From: Curtobacterium sp. SGAir0471
GTDB lineage: Bacteria; Actinomycetota; Actinomycetes; Actinomycetales; Microbacteriaceae
NCBI RefSeq assembly: GCF_005490985.1
Contig: NZ_CP027869.1
Coordinates: 1,364,001 to 1,428,000, forward strand
Direction of reading: 5' to 3'
Length of the DNA: 64,000 nucleotides
The notes beneath the pieces were generated by a model, which saw nothing but the letters and a program-made list of their open reading frames with translations, did not search any database and was not told the DNA's origin. The translations under genes were made by a program, and so were the position numbers. The first letter of the stretch is position 1, and each line of letters starts with the position of its first letter. Shown piece after piece: positions 22,210 to 30,037 of this stretch.

Positions 22210-22785
22210 CTACAGCGAGGGGTACTGCCCGCGGCGCACCTGCGGCTTCGGCAGACGCAGGAAGCGCAGCTGCCACGCCCGGGTGAGGATGTAGAGGAAG
22301 GTCCCGCGCTGCATCTCACCGAACTTCGCGGTGAGCTTCTTCCGCAGCGACAGCCAGAGCACGATGCAGTCGAGCACGAAGAGTGCGACGAACGCCCACA
22401 CCAGCAGGAGCGAGTACGACGCGAGCACGGTCTGCGCCGCGGCGAACCCGACGATCAGGAACAGCACGAGCACGGGCATCATGACCTCGCCCACGTTCCA
22501 GCGCGCGTCGATCCAGTCACGGACGAACTTCCGCTGCTCGCCCTTGTCCTTCGCGGGGAGGTAGCGCTCCTCGCCGTTGGCCATGCCGACACGGGCCTTC
22601 TCGCGCTCGGTGTTGAGGCGTGCGCGAGCGGCCTTCTTGTCCTGGGGGCTGTTGCCGACGAGCGGGCGACGATTGGCGGCCTCGCGCTCACGACGCGACG
22701 GCGTCGGACGACCCTTGCCGGACTCGAGGAGTTCCTCGTCCGACGGGGTGACGGTCGTGTTGGTCTTGGGGGCTGCCTTCGCCAC
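22210..22785 (-). CDS. DUF3043 family membrane protein
   Basis: A 191-residue actinobacterial protein of unknown function. A charged cytoplasmic N-terminal half (about 1-95) contains TPSRREREAANRRPLVG and ARVGMANGEERYLPAKDKG. Two membrane segments follow (about 103-121 and 125-145). The C-terminal tail is basic. These motifs are typical of DUF3043. It is divergent from the M20 dipeptidase with only 51 bases between starts, so the two share a promoter region. Confidence 0.85.
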   Translation of the reverse strand: MAKAAPKTNTTVTPSDEELLESGKGRPTPSRREREAANRRPLVGNSPQDKKAARARLNTEREKARVGMANGEERYLPAKDKGEQRKFVRDWIDARWNVGEVMMPVLVLFLIVGFAAAQTVLASYSLLLVWAFVALFVLDCIVLWLSLRKKLTAKFGEMQRGTFLYILTRAWQLRFLRLPKPQVRRGQYPSL

Positions 22786-22823
22786 GGTGCGTTCCTGACT
22801 GCGGTTGCGTGCTGGATCTCCTC

Positions 22824-22829
22824 TAGATT
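22824..22829 (+). promoter_or_regulatory. Leaderless-type -10 box for the dipeptidase
   Basis: TAGATT ends 7 bases before the ATG at 22837, so transcription would begin at or next to the start codon. No ribosome site precedes the ATG, which supports a leaderless mRNA. Confidence 0.5.
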
Positions 22830-22836
22830 ACGGGAC

Positions 22837-24282
22837 ATGACCGACACCGACCAGCACAGCCCCGCGACCGACCCCGCGCTCCTCGACGCCCTCCGCGAAC
22901 ACGTGCAGGGAGGCCTCCCGACCACGATCGCGGACCTCTCCGCGCTGGTCCGGCTGCCGTCGGTGTCGTGGTCGGCGTTCGACCCGGCGCACGTGCAGGC
23001 CAGTGCCGAGGCGGTCGCGGACCTGGCACGGTCGACGGGCGTCTTCGCCGACGACGCCGTCCGCATCGTCCGGTCCGCGGTCGAGGGGGAGACGGCCGGT
23101 GCCGAGGAAGCCGGCCGCGAGCTCGGGCAGCCCGCCGTCCTGGCGGTCCGGCCCGCCCGGAACGGGAAGCCGACCGTCATGCTCTACGCGCACCACGACG
23201 TGCAGCCGCAGGGCGACGACGCGCTCTGGGAGACCCCGCCCTTCGAGCCGACGCTCCGCGGCGACCGGCTGTACGGTCGCGGCGCCTCGGACGACAAGGC
23301 CGGCGTGATGACCCACATCGCCTCGCTCCGCGCCCTGCGCGCGCAGTTCGGCGACGACCTCGACCTCGGCGTCGTGCTGTTCGTCGAGGGGGAGGAGGAG
23401 TTCGGCTCCCGGTCGTTCCGCACCTTCCTCCGCGAGCAGAAGGAGCACCTTGCCGCGGACGTCATCGTGGTCGCCGACAGCGACAACTGGTCGGTCGACG
23501 TCCCCTCGATCACGGTGTCCCTGCGCGGCAACGTCACGTTCCGTGCGACGCTCACGACGCTCGAGCACGCGAGCCACAGCGGCATGTTCGGCGGCGCGGC
23601 CCCGGACGCGATGATCCCGATGGTGCGCCTGCTCGCCTCGCTGCACGACGACGACGGCTCGGTCGCCGTCGAGGGGCTCACCGCGTACGACGCCGACGTG
23701 CCCGAGCGCTCGGAGGCCGAGCTCGCCACGGACGCGGCACTGCTCGACGGCGTGCAGCCGGTCGGGACGGGCCCGGTGCTCTCGCGCATGTGGTTCCAGC
23801 CGTCGATCACCGTGACGGGCATGGACGTGCCGAGCGTCGCGAACGCGTCGAACACGCTGCTGCCGAACGTCGCGGCCCGCGTCTCGGTGCGCGTGGCCCC
23901 TGGTCAGTCCGCCACGGACGCGTACGCCGCCGTCGAACGGCACCTCCGCGCCCACGTGCCGTTCGGCGCGAAGCTCGACATCACGGAGGTCGACACGGGC
24001 GACGGCTTCCTCGTGGACACTGCAGGCTGGGCCGTGCAGGAGGCCCGCACCGCCATGCACGAGGGCTGGGGCGCGCCCGCGGTCGAGCAGGGCATCGGCG
24101 GCTCGATCCCGTTCGTGTCCGACCTCGCCGCGGAGTTCCCCGAGGCGCAGATCCTGGTCACCGGCGTCGAGGACCCGGACACCCGCGCGCACAGCCCGAA
24201 CGAGTCGCAGCACCTCGGTGTGCTGCACCGCGCGATCGCCTCCGAGACCATCCTGCTGGCGCGTCTGGCGATGCGCGCCTGA
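22837..24282 (+). CDS. M20 family dipeptidase
   Basis: Di-zinc metallopeptidase of the M20 family, likely a cytoplasmic dipeptidase. It has 481 aa. Zinc and catalytic residues are visible in YAHHDVQPQG (about 117), YGRGASDDKAGVM (about 146), EGEEEFGSRSF (catalytic Glu pair, about 185) and VVADSDNW (about 212). HASHSGMFGGAAPDAM belongs to the lid domain, and QGIGGSIPFVSDL closes the active site. It has its own promoter and no operon partner. Confidence 0.92.
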   Translation: MTDTDQHSPATDPALLDALREHVQGGLPTTIADLSALVRLPSVSWSAFDPAHVQASAEAVADLARSTGVFADDAVRIVRSAVEGETAGAEEAGRELGQPAVLAVRPARNGKPTVMLYAHHDVQPQGDDALWETPPFEPTLRGDRLYGRGASDDKAGVMTHIASLRALRAQFGDDLDLGVVLFVEGEEEFGSRSFRTFLREQKEHLAADVIVVADSDNWSVDVPSITVSLRGNVTFRATLTTLEHASHSGMFGGAAPDAMIPMVRLLASLHDDDGSVAVEGLTAYDADVPERSEAELATDAALLDGVQPVGTGPVLSRMWFQPSITVTGMDVPSVANASNTLLPNVAARVSVRVAPGQSATDAYAAVERHLRAHVPFGAKLDITEVDTGDGFLVDTAGWAVQEARTAMHEGWGAPAVEQGIGGSIPFVSDLAAEFPEAQILVTGVEDPDTRAHSPNESQHLGVLHRAIASETILLARLAMRA

Positions 24283-24364
24283 CCGGGGGACCGGCGCGGG
24301 ACGCGACCGGGCCGGTGACGGACCGGGACAGCGGCAGGCCGCGACGGTGACGGGATGGAGCAGT

Positions 24365-24412
24365 GACGGACGGGAGGCCCGTGGCGACGCCGCCACGGGC
24401 CTCGCGTCCGTC
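24365..24412. repeat. Palindromic element, GACGGACGGGAGGC family
   Basis: Arms 24365-24386 and 24391-24412 pair over 22 bases with one mismatch and a 4-base loop. It lies 82 bases after the dipeptidase stop and may end its transcript. Confidence 0.82.
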
Positions 24413-24462
24413 GTCCGGTCCCGCCCTGTGGACGGCGCGCCCGTCCTGTCGGCTCCCGTGCT

Positions 24463-24468
24463 TACAAT
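24463..24468 (+). promoter_or_regulatory. -10 box for the Fe-S insertion gene
   Basis: TACAAT is a near-consensus -10 hexamer, 45 bases before the ATG at 24514. The expected start of transcription is about 24475. I see no good -35. Confidence 0.5.
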
Positions 24469-24513
24469 CGACCCAGGCGCGGTGACCGACACCGCCCGGA
24501 GGGAGACGCGCGG

Positions 24514-24888
24514 ATGAGCGACACCATCATCGACAACGCACCGGCGACGGACGCACGCTCGCACGGCGTCGCGCTCAGCGACGCGGCGGCGGCGAAGGTG
24601 GCGAGCCTGCTGGAGCAGGAGGGCCGCGACGACCTCCGCCTGCGTCTCGCGGTCCAGCCCGGCGGCTGCTCGGGCCTGATCTACCAGCTCTACTTCGACG
24701 AGCGTCTGCTCGACGGGGACGCCACGGCCGAGTTCGGCAGCGGTGTCGAGGTCGTCGTCGACAAGATGAGCGTGCCGTACCTCGACGGAGCGACGATCGA
24801 CTTCGAGGACACCATCCAGAAGCAGGGCTTCACCATCGACAACCCCAACGCGCAGGGCAGCTGCGCGTGCGGCGACAGCTTCCACTGA
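24514..24888 (+). CDS. erpA: ErpA/HesB-type iron-sulfur cluster insertion protein
   Basis: A-type carrier that delivers Fe-S clusters to apo-proteins. The 124 residues carry the three invariant Cys: one in QPGGCSGLIYQLYF (about 52) and two in GSCACGDSF (about 118 and 120). The ATG follows CGGAGGGAG. It lies upstream of the cytochrome oxidase genes but has its own promoter and terminator, so operon membership is not implied. Confidence 0.92.
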   Translation: MSDTIIDNAPATDARSHGVALSDAAAAKVASLLEQEGRDDLRLRLAVQPGGCSGLIYQLYFDERLLDGDATAEFGSGVEVVVDKMSVPYLDGATIDFEDTIQKQGFTIDNPNAQGSCACGDSFH

Positions 24889-24928
24889 CGCCTGCGGCGG
24901 AGCACTGTCCGCCCACCGAACCGACACG

Positions 24929-24965
24929 CGAGCGGGGAGCGACCGATCTGGTCGCTCCCCGCTCG
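24929..24965 (+). terminator. Terminator after erpA
   Basis: A perfect 16-bp stem (24929-24944 with 24950-24965, arms CGAGCGGGGAGCGACC) surrounds the loop GATCT. It starts 41 bases after the erpA stop. The rest of the 302-base gap to ctaC is its promoter and leader. Confidence 0.82.
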
Positions 24966-25072
24966 TCGTCGCTGCCCGCACCGGGCCGCAGACCGGGGGA
25001 AAGCTGCCGACCGCGACCGTCGATCCCGCGCCGGACCGCGTCGGGTGTGCGCGAGACGTCACCGGCTGCGAG

Positions 25073-25190
25073 TAAGCTAGGAGTGTTCCAACCAAGCTGG
25101 GAACCAGCAATGTGCGGGCTTGGTGCGCCCCTCGCGGCGCACGACGCTTCCGCCTCGCCGGTTCCGGGCAACGTCTTCCGAGAGGTAACA
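25073..25190 (+). promoter_or_regulatory. ctaC promoter and structured leader
   Basis: TAAGCT at 25073-25078 is a candidate -10. The leader to the GTG at 25191 would be about 100 bases. It holds two small hairpins: GCTGG/CCAGC at 25096-25108 and GTGCGCC/GGCGCAC at 25123-25142. The ribosome site GAGAGGTAACA lies directly before the start. Confidence 0.4.
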
Positions 25191-26093
25191 GTGCGTTCGA
25201 ATCGCCGTATACGTTGGGCGGCCGTCCCGGTGGCCGTCGGTCTGGTCATCGCACTGGCTGGCTGCACGCAGCAGCAGATGAACGGATGGCTCCCCGGGAC
25301 CGAGGAGACGAAGGACGTCACGAACCACACGAGCCGCGTCGTCGGCCTGTGGACCACCAGCTGGGTCGTCCTGCTCGCGGTCGGTCTCATCGTGTGGGGC
25401 CTGATCATCTGGGCGGCGATCGTCTACCGCCGCCGCAAGGGCCAGACCGGCCTGCCGGTGCAGATGCGGTACAACATGCCGCTCGAGATCTTCTACACGA
25501 TCGTGCCGCTCATCCTCGTGCTCGGCTTCTTCGCCTTCACCGCGAAGGACCAGTCGGCGATCGAGAAGCCGTTCACGGACCCGGACGCCACGATCCACGT
25601 GTACGGCAAGCGCTGGGCGTGGGACTTCAACTACATCAACAAGGACAACCCGCAGGACAGCGTCTACTACCAGGGCATCCAGGCCCAGGAAGAAGAGAAC
25701 GGCAACGGCGCGATCGACGAGTCGCAGCTCCCGACGCTCTACCTGCCGGTCGGCAAGAAGGTCGAGATCGAGCTCTCCTCGCGCGACGTCGACCACTCCT
25801 TCTGGGTCATCGACTTCCTCTACAAGAAGGACATGCTCCCGGGCAAGACGAACTACGAGTACTTCATCCCGCAGAAGGAAGGCACCTACCAGGGCAAGTG
25901 CGCCGAGCTCTGCGGTGAGTACCACTCCCTGATGCTCTTCCAGGTGAAGGTCGTCTCGGACTCGGAGTACCAGCAGTACCTCGACACGCTGCGTGAGCAG
26001 GGCAAGGTCGGTCTCCTCGGCAACGAGTACGACACCAACACGAACGAACCGAACAACCAGGCGCCGGTCGAGGCGTCGAGCGAGAACAAGTAG
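25191..26093 (+). CDS. ctaC: Cytochrome c oxidase subunit II
   Basis: CuA-bearing subunit that accepts electrons in the aa3 terminal oxidase. The GTG at 25191 gives [17 protein letters not shown] and a lipobox LAGC near residue 25, so it is probably a lipoprotein processed by LspA. Two membrane helices follow (about 50-75 and 95-118). The CuA domain ligands are in DHSFWVIDF and [14 protein letters not shown] (about 237-250). Length is 300 aa. The longer upstream frame lacks a ribosome site. Confidence 0.95.
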   Translation: MRSNRRIRWAAVPVAVGLVIALAGCTQQQMNGWLPGTEETKDVTNHTSRVVGLWTTSWVVLLAVGLIVWGLIIWAAIVYRRRKGQTGLPVQMRYNMPLEIFYTIVPLILVLGFFAFTAKDQSAIEKPFTDPDATIHVYGKRWAWDFNYINKDNPQDSVYYQGIQAQEEENGNGAIDESQLPTLYLPVGKKVEIELSSRDVDHSFWVIDFLYKKDMLPGKTNYEYFIPQKEGTYQGKCAELCGEYHSLMLFQVKVVSDSEYQQYLDTLREQGKVGLLGNEYDTNTNEPNNQAPVEASSENK

Positions 26094-26104
26094 GGGTCCG
26101 TCAG

Positions 26105-27841
26105 ATGACAACGTCACTCGTCGGCCAGCCGACAGCGCCGACGACGCCGGACTTCCAGGCGTCGAAGGTCGGTCGGAAGGGCAACATCATCGTCCGGTGG
26201 ATCACCTCCACCGACCACAAGACCATCGGGTACATGTACCTGATCGCCTCGTTCATCTTCTTCCTGCTCGCGGGCGTCATGGCGCTCGTGATCCGTGCGC
26301 AGCTCTTCGAGCCCGGCCTGCACGTGGTCGAGACGAAGGAGCAGTACAACCAGCTCTTCACCATGCACGGCACGATCATGCTGCTGATGTTCGCGACGCC
26401 GCTCTTCTCGGGCTTCGCGAACGCGATCATGCCGCTGCAGATCGGTGCGCCGGACGTCGCGTTCCCGCGTCTGAACGGGTTCGCCTTCTGGCTGTACCTG
26501 TTCGGCTCGCTCATCGCCGTCGGTGGCTTCCTCACCCCGCAGGGCGCCGCGTCCTTCGGGTGGTTCGCCTACGCGCCACTGAGTGACACGACGTTCACAC
26601 CGGGCCTCGGCGGGACGCTCTGGGTCTTCGGCCTCGGCATGACCGGCTTCTCGACGATCCTCGGCGCGGTGAACTTCATCACGACGATCATCACGATGCG
26701 TGCCCCGGGCATGACGATGTTCCGCATGTCGATCTTCACGTGGAACACCCTCGTGACGTCGCTGCTCGTGCTGATGGCCTTCCCGGTCCTCGCCGCCGCG
26801 CTCTTCGGCCTCGGCCTCGACCGCGTGTTCGACGCGCAGATCTACAACCCGGCCAACGGCGGTGCCCTGCTCTGGCAGCACCTGTTCTGGTTCTTCGGCC
26901 ACCCCGAGGTGTACATCATCGCGCTGCCGTTCTTCGGCATCGTGTCCGAGGTCTTCCCGGTCTTCAGCCGCAAGCCGATCTTCGGGTACAAGACCCTCGT
27001 CTACGCGACCATCTCCATCGCGGCCCTGTCGGTCACGGTGTGGGCGCACCACATGTACGTCACCGGTGGCGTCCTGCTCCCGTGGTTCTCGCTCATGACG
27101 ATGCTCATCGCGGTCCCCACCGGCGTGAAGATCTTCAACTGGGTCGGCACGATGTGGCGCGGTTCGGTCACCTTCGAGACCCCGCTCCTCTGGGCCGTCG
27201 GCTTCCTCATCACGTTCACGTTCGGTGGTCTCACCGGTGTGATCCTGGCGTCGCCGCCGCTCGACTTCCACGTGTCGGACTCGTACTTCGTCGTCGCGCA
27301 CTTCCACTACGTGGTCTTCGGCACCGTCGTGTTCGCGATGTTCTCCGGCTTCTACTTCTGGTGGCCGAAGTGGACGGGTCGCATGCTCAACGAGCGCCTC
27401 GGCAAGATCCACTTCTGGCTGCTGTTCATCGGCTTCCACACCACGTTCCTCATCCAGCACTGGCTGGGCGTCATCGGCATGCCGCGTCGCTACGCGACCT
27501 ACCTGCCGAACGACGGGTTCACCTGGATGAACCAGCTGTCGACGATCGGCTCGATGATCCTCGCGATCTCGTTCCTGCCGTTCATCTTCAACGTCTACGT
27601 GACGGCACGGAACGCACCGAAGGTCGCCGTGAACGACCCGTGGGGCTACGGCCGCTCGCTCGAGTGGGCGACCAGCTGCCCGCCGCCGCGCCACAACTTC
27701 ACCTCCATCCCGCGGATCCGTTCCGAGTCCCCGGCGTTCGACCTGAACCACCCCGAGGCCGGTGTGCCGATCGGTGTGGGTCCGGCGAAGGACGCCCCGG
27801 ACGCTCCGACCTACGACGCCGCGAAGGGCGAGGTGAAGTAA
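26105..27841 (+). CDS. ctaD: Cytochrome c oxidase subunit I
   Basis: Catalytic, proton-pumping subunit with heme a and the heme a3-CuB centre. The 578 residues have about 12 membrane helices. Heme and copper ligands are visible in TMHGTIMLL (about 88), [11 protein letters not shown] (about 262; His-Tyr crosslink region), [10 protein letters not shown] (about 313) and [10 protein letters not shown] (about 398). [12 protein letters not shown] is also typical. It lies 11 bases after ctaC and 4 bases before ctaF. Confidence 0.97.
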   Translation: MTTSLVGQPTAPTTPDFQASKVGRKGNIIVRWITSTDHKTIGYMYLIASFIFFLLAGVMALVIRAQLFEPGLHVVETKEQYNQLFTMHGTIMLLMFATPLFSGFANAIMPLQIGAPDVAFPRLNGFAFWLYLFGSLIAVGGFLTPQGAASFGWFAYAPLSDTTFTPGLGGTLWVFGLGMTGFSTILGAVNFITTIITMRAPGMTMFRMSIFTWNTLVTSLLVLMAFPVLAAALFGLGLDRVFDAQIYNPANGGALLWQHLFWFFGHPEVYIIALPFFGIVSEVFPVFSRKPIFGYKTLVYATISIAALSVTVWAHHMYVTGGVLLPWFSLMTMLIAVPTGVKIFNWVGTMWRGSVTFETPLLWAVGFLITFTFGGLTGVILASPPLDFHVSDSYFVVAHFHYVVFGTVVFAMFSGFYFWWPKWTGRMLNERLGKIHFWLLFIGFHTTFLIQHWLGVIGMPRRYATYLPNDGFTWMNQLSTIGSMILAISFLPFIFNVYVTARNAPKVAVNDPWGYGRSLEWATSCPPPRHNFTSIPRIRSESPAFDLNHPEAGVPIGVGPAKDAPDAPTYDAAKGEVK

Positions 27842-27845
27842 GGCG

Positions 27846-28262
27846 ATGCGCGCCAACACCAACCTGTTCTGGATCCTGTTCGTCTTCTTCGTCCTCGCGG
27901 ACGCCGCGTACACCATCTGGGCGCTGATCTACTACGGCCGCCCGGAGTGGGTCGGCACCGTGGCGATCGGCCTCACCGGGATCATGTCCGCGTTCATCGC
28001 GTTCTACCTCGGCAAGGTGATGTCGTCGCAGGGCGGTGTCCTCCCCGAGGACCGTCCGGACGCCAACATCGAGGACGGCGACGCCGAGCTCGGGCACTTC
28101 AGCCCGTGGTCGTGGTGGCCGATCCTGCTCGCCGGTTCGACGGGCATCTGCTTCCTCGGCCTCGCAGCCGGCCTCTGGATCGTGCCGATCGGGCTCGCGC
28201 TCGTCACCGTCACGCTCGTCGGCTGGGTCTACGAGTACTACCGCGGCAACTTCGGACACTGA
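27846..28262 (+). CDS. ctaF: Cytochrome c oxidase subunit IV, actinobacterial type
   Basis: Small 138-residue membrane protein with about four hydrophobic segments and a central acidic loop (EDRPDANIEDGDAELGHFSPWSWWP). The loop is characteristic of actinobacterial CtaF, a structural subunit of the aa3 oxidase. It starts 4 bases after the ctaD stop. A strong hairpin follows and closes the ctaC-ctaD-ctaF unit. Confidence 0.92.
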   Translation: MRANTNLFWILFVFFVLADAAYTIWALIYYGRPEWVGTVAIGLTGIMSAFIAFYLGKVMSSQGGVLPEDRPDANIEDGDAELGHFSPWSWWPILLAGSTGICFLGLAAGLWIVPIGLALVTVTLVGWVYEYYRGNFGH

Positions 28263-28276
28263 TCCGATCCACCTGA

Positions 28277-28314
28277 CACCTCGGGCGGCACCACATCCGG
28301 TGCCGCCCGAGGTG
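28277..28314 (+). terminator. Terminator of ctaC-ctaD-ctaF
   Basis: A perfect 16-bp stem (CACCTCGGGCGGCACC with 28299-28314) surrounds the loop ACATCC. It starts 14 bases after the ctaF stop. Confidence 0.85.
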
Positions 28315-28449
28315 CGTCCGGGGCCCGTACCCCACCCGGACCGAGCTCTCGGCCCGGAGCGGGTATCCCGGAACCACAGGGAATCAACCGGCCCGCGCGC
28401 GGCTTGACCCGTGCGGACCCCGCAACCACAGCGAAAGGACTCACCTCCG

Positions 28450-29823
28450 GTGACCGACAAGCGCACCCTCATCATCTTCGGCGCGACGGGCGACCTCGCC
28501 TCCCGCCTGCTGCTCCCGGGACTCGGAACGTTCCTGCAGAGCGGTCGAGCGGTCCCCGTCCAGCTGATCGGCACGGGCCGCAGCGCCCGCAGCGCGGAGC
28601 AGTGGAAGGACGTCGTCACGAAGTCCTTCGCGTCGCAGGACGTCAAGGGTCCCGAGGTCGACGCGACCCTCGAGTCCACGACCTTCATCCAGGGCGACCC
28701 GACCGACCCCGAGCACCTCAAGGCGCTGCTCGACGCGGCCGACGCCGAGCCCATCCTGTACTTCGCCCTGCCGCCGCAGATCGCGTCGGACATCTGCGAA
28801 GCGCTGCAGGGCGTCGAGCTCCCCGAGGGCACGACCCTGGCGTTCGAGAAGCCGTTCGGTACCGACGTCGCGAGCGCCGAGGCACTGAACAAGACGGTCC
28901 TCGAGCTCGTCCCCGAGGAGCGCGTGCACCGCACCGACCACTTCCTCGGTCGCACCACGGTCCTGAACATCATCGGTCTGCGCTTCGCGAACCGGCTGTT
29001 CGAGCCGATCTGGAACGCGGACAACATCGAGAAGGTCGACGTCTTCTACGACGAGACCCTCGGCCTCGAGAACCGCGCGCAGTACTACGACGAGGCCGGC
29101 GCCCTGGTCGACATGATCCAGTCGCACCTGCTGCAGATCCTCGGCCTCGTGACGATGGACGCCCCGGCCGCGATCGACGCGGTCGAGTTCCGCTCGTCGC
29201 TCGCCCGGGTCCTCCGTTCCACCCGCCTCAAGGGTGACGACCCGAAGATCGCCTCGCGCCGCGCCGTCTACACGGCCGGCACGATCGACGGCAAGGAGCT
29301 GCCGTCGTACCAGGACGAGGACGGCGTCGACAAGTCGCGTGGTACCGAGACCCTGGCGGAGATCGAGGTCGAGGTCGACACGGCCCGCTGGAAGGGCGTC
29401 CCCTTCACCCTCCGTTCCGGCAAGGCGCTCGGCGCCAGCCGCAAGGAGGTCCTCATCACCTTCAAGCCGGTGACGCGTCTGCCATCCGGTCTTTCCGGTC
29501 GCCCGAAGGCGGACACGCTGCGCATCGTCCTCAACCCGGACGAGATCGAGCTGAGCGTGTCGGCGAACGGCGGTGGCAACCCGTTCGAGATGGGGCAGGT
29601 CACCCTGTCGTCGTCCTTCGACGACGGCGAGCTCACCCCGTACGGCGAGGTCCTCAACGGGATCTTCCACGACGACCCGCTGCTGTCGATCCGCGGTGAC
29701 GTCGCGGAGCGCTGCTGGGAGATCGTCGAGCCGGTCGTGGACGCCTGGAAGTCGGGCGACGTCCCACTCGAGGAGTACCGCGCGGGCTCGCGCGGCCCGG
29801 CGGACTGGGAGTCGTCGTCCTGA
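28450..29823 (+). CDS. Glucose-6-phosphate dehydrogenase-like protein (divergent Zwf)
   Basis: NAD(P)-dependent dehydrogenase of the Zwf family, likely entering the oxidative pentose phosphate pathway. I start it at the GTG at 28450 (MTDKRTLIIFGATGDLASRLL), which has AAAGGA upstream. Length is 457 aa, shorter than usual bacterial G6PD (about 490-510). The Rossmann GATGDLASR, EKPFGTD and active-site His residues (RTDHFLGRTT about 160; IQSHLLQ about 224) are present. The G6P-phosphate Lys of the canonical RIDHYLGKE motif is Arg here. It may be a second paralog with changed kinetics or substrate. Confidence 0.82.
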   Translation: MTDKRTLIIFGATGDLASRLLLPGLGTFLQSGRAVPVQLIGTGRSARSAEQWKDVVTKSFASQDVKGPEVDATLESTTFIQGDPTDPEHLKALLDAADAEPILYFALPPQIASDICEALQGVELPEGTTLAFEKPFGTDVASAEALNKTVLELVPEERVHRTDHFLGRTTVLNIIGLRFANRLFEPIWNADNIEKVDVFYDETLGLENRAQYYDEAGALVDMIQSHLLQILGLVTMDAPAAIDAVEFRSSLARVLRSTRLKGDDPKIASRRAVYTAGTIDGKELPSYQDEDGVDKSRGTETLAEIEVEVDTARWKGVPFTLRSGKALGASRKEVLITFKPVTRLPSGLSGRPKADTLRIVLNPDEIELSVSANGGGNPFEMGQVTLSSSFDDGELTPYGEVLNGIFHDDPLLSIRGDVAERCWEIVEPVVDAWKSGDVPLEEYRAGSRGPADWESSS

Positions 29824-29851
29824 CCGACGCGGTCTCCTGACGGAGCCCCCT

Positions 29852-29899
29852 GACGGACGGGAGGCGCGGTGCCGGCTGGCACCGCGCCTCCCGTCCGTC
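29852..29899. repeat. Perfect palindromic element, type copy of the GACGGAC family
   Basis: Arms 29852-29873 and 29878-29899 pair over all 22 bases around the loop GGCT. The left arm starts GACGGACGGGAGGCGCGG. It begins 28 bases after the Zwf-like stop and probably acts as terminator. Two CCGGTTCCCGnCCG direct repeats follow (29906-29942). The rest of the gap to 30037 shows nothing further. Confidence 0.88.
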
Positions 29900-30037
29900 C
29901 GTGTGCCGGTTCCCGTCCGTCTGCGCGCCGGTTCCCGCCCGCCGCACCGGGCATGGGGGGCCGTTGCGCGCATCGGAGGCGCGGCGGGACGGCTCGCGAT
30001 GGGCGGATCAGCCTCCTCCGCGCAGTGCGGCCCGGGC

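Noticed and set aside
21411..22294. Several open frames of 80-280 codons on both strands between pyrD and the DUF3043 gene
   Set aside because: They translate the same repeats several times and carry no domain or sensible start.
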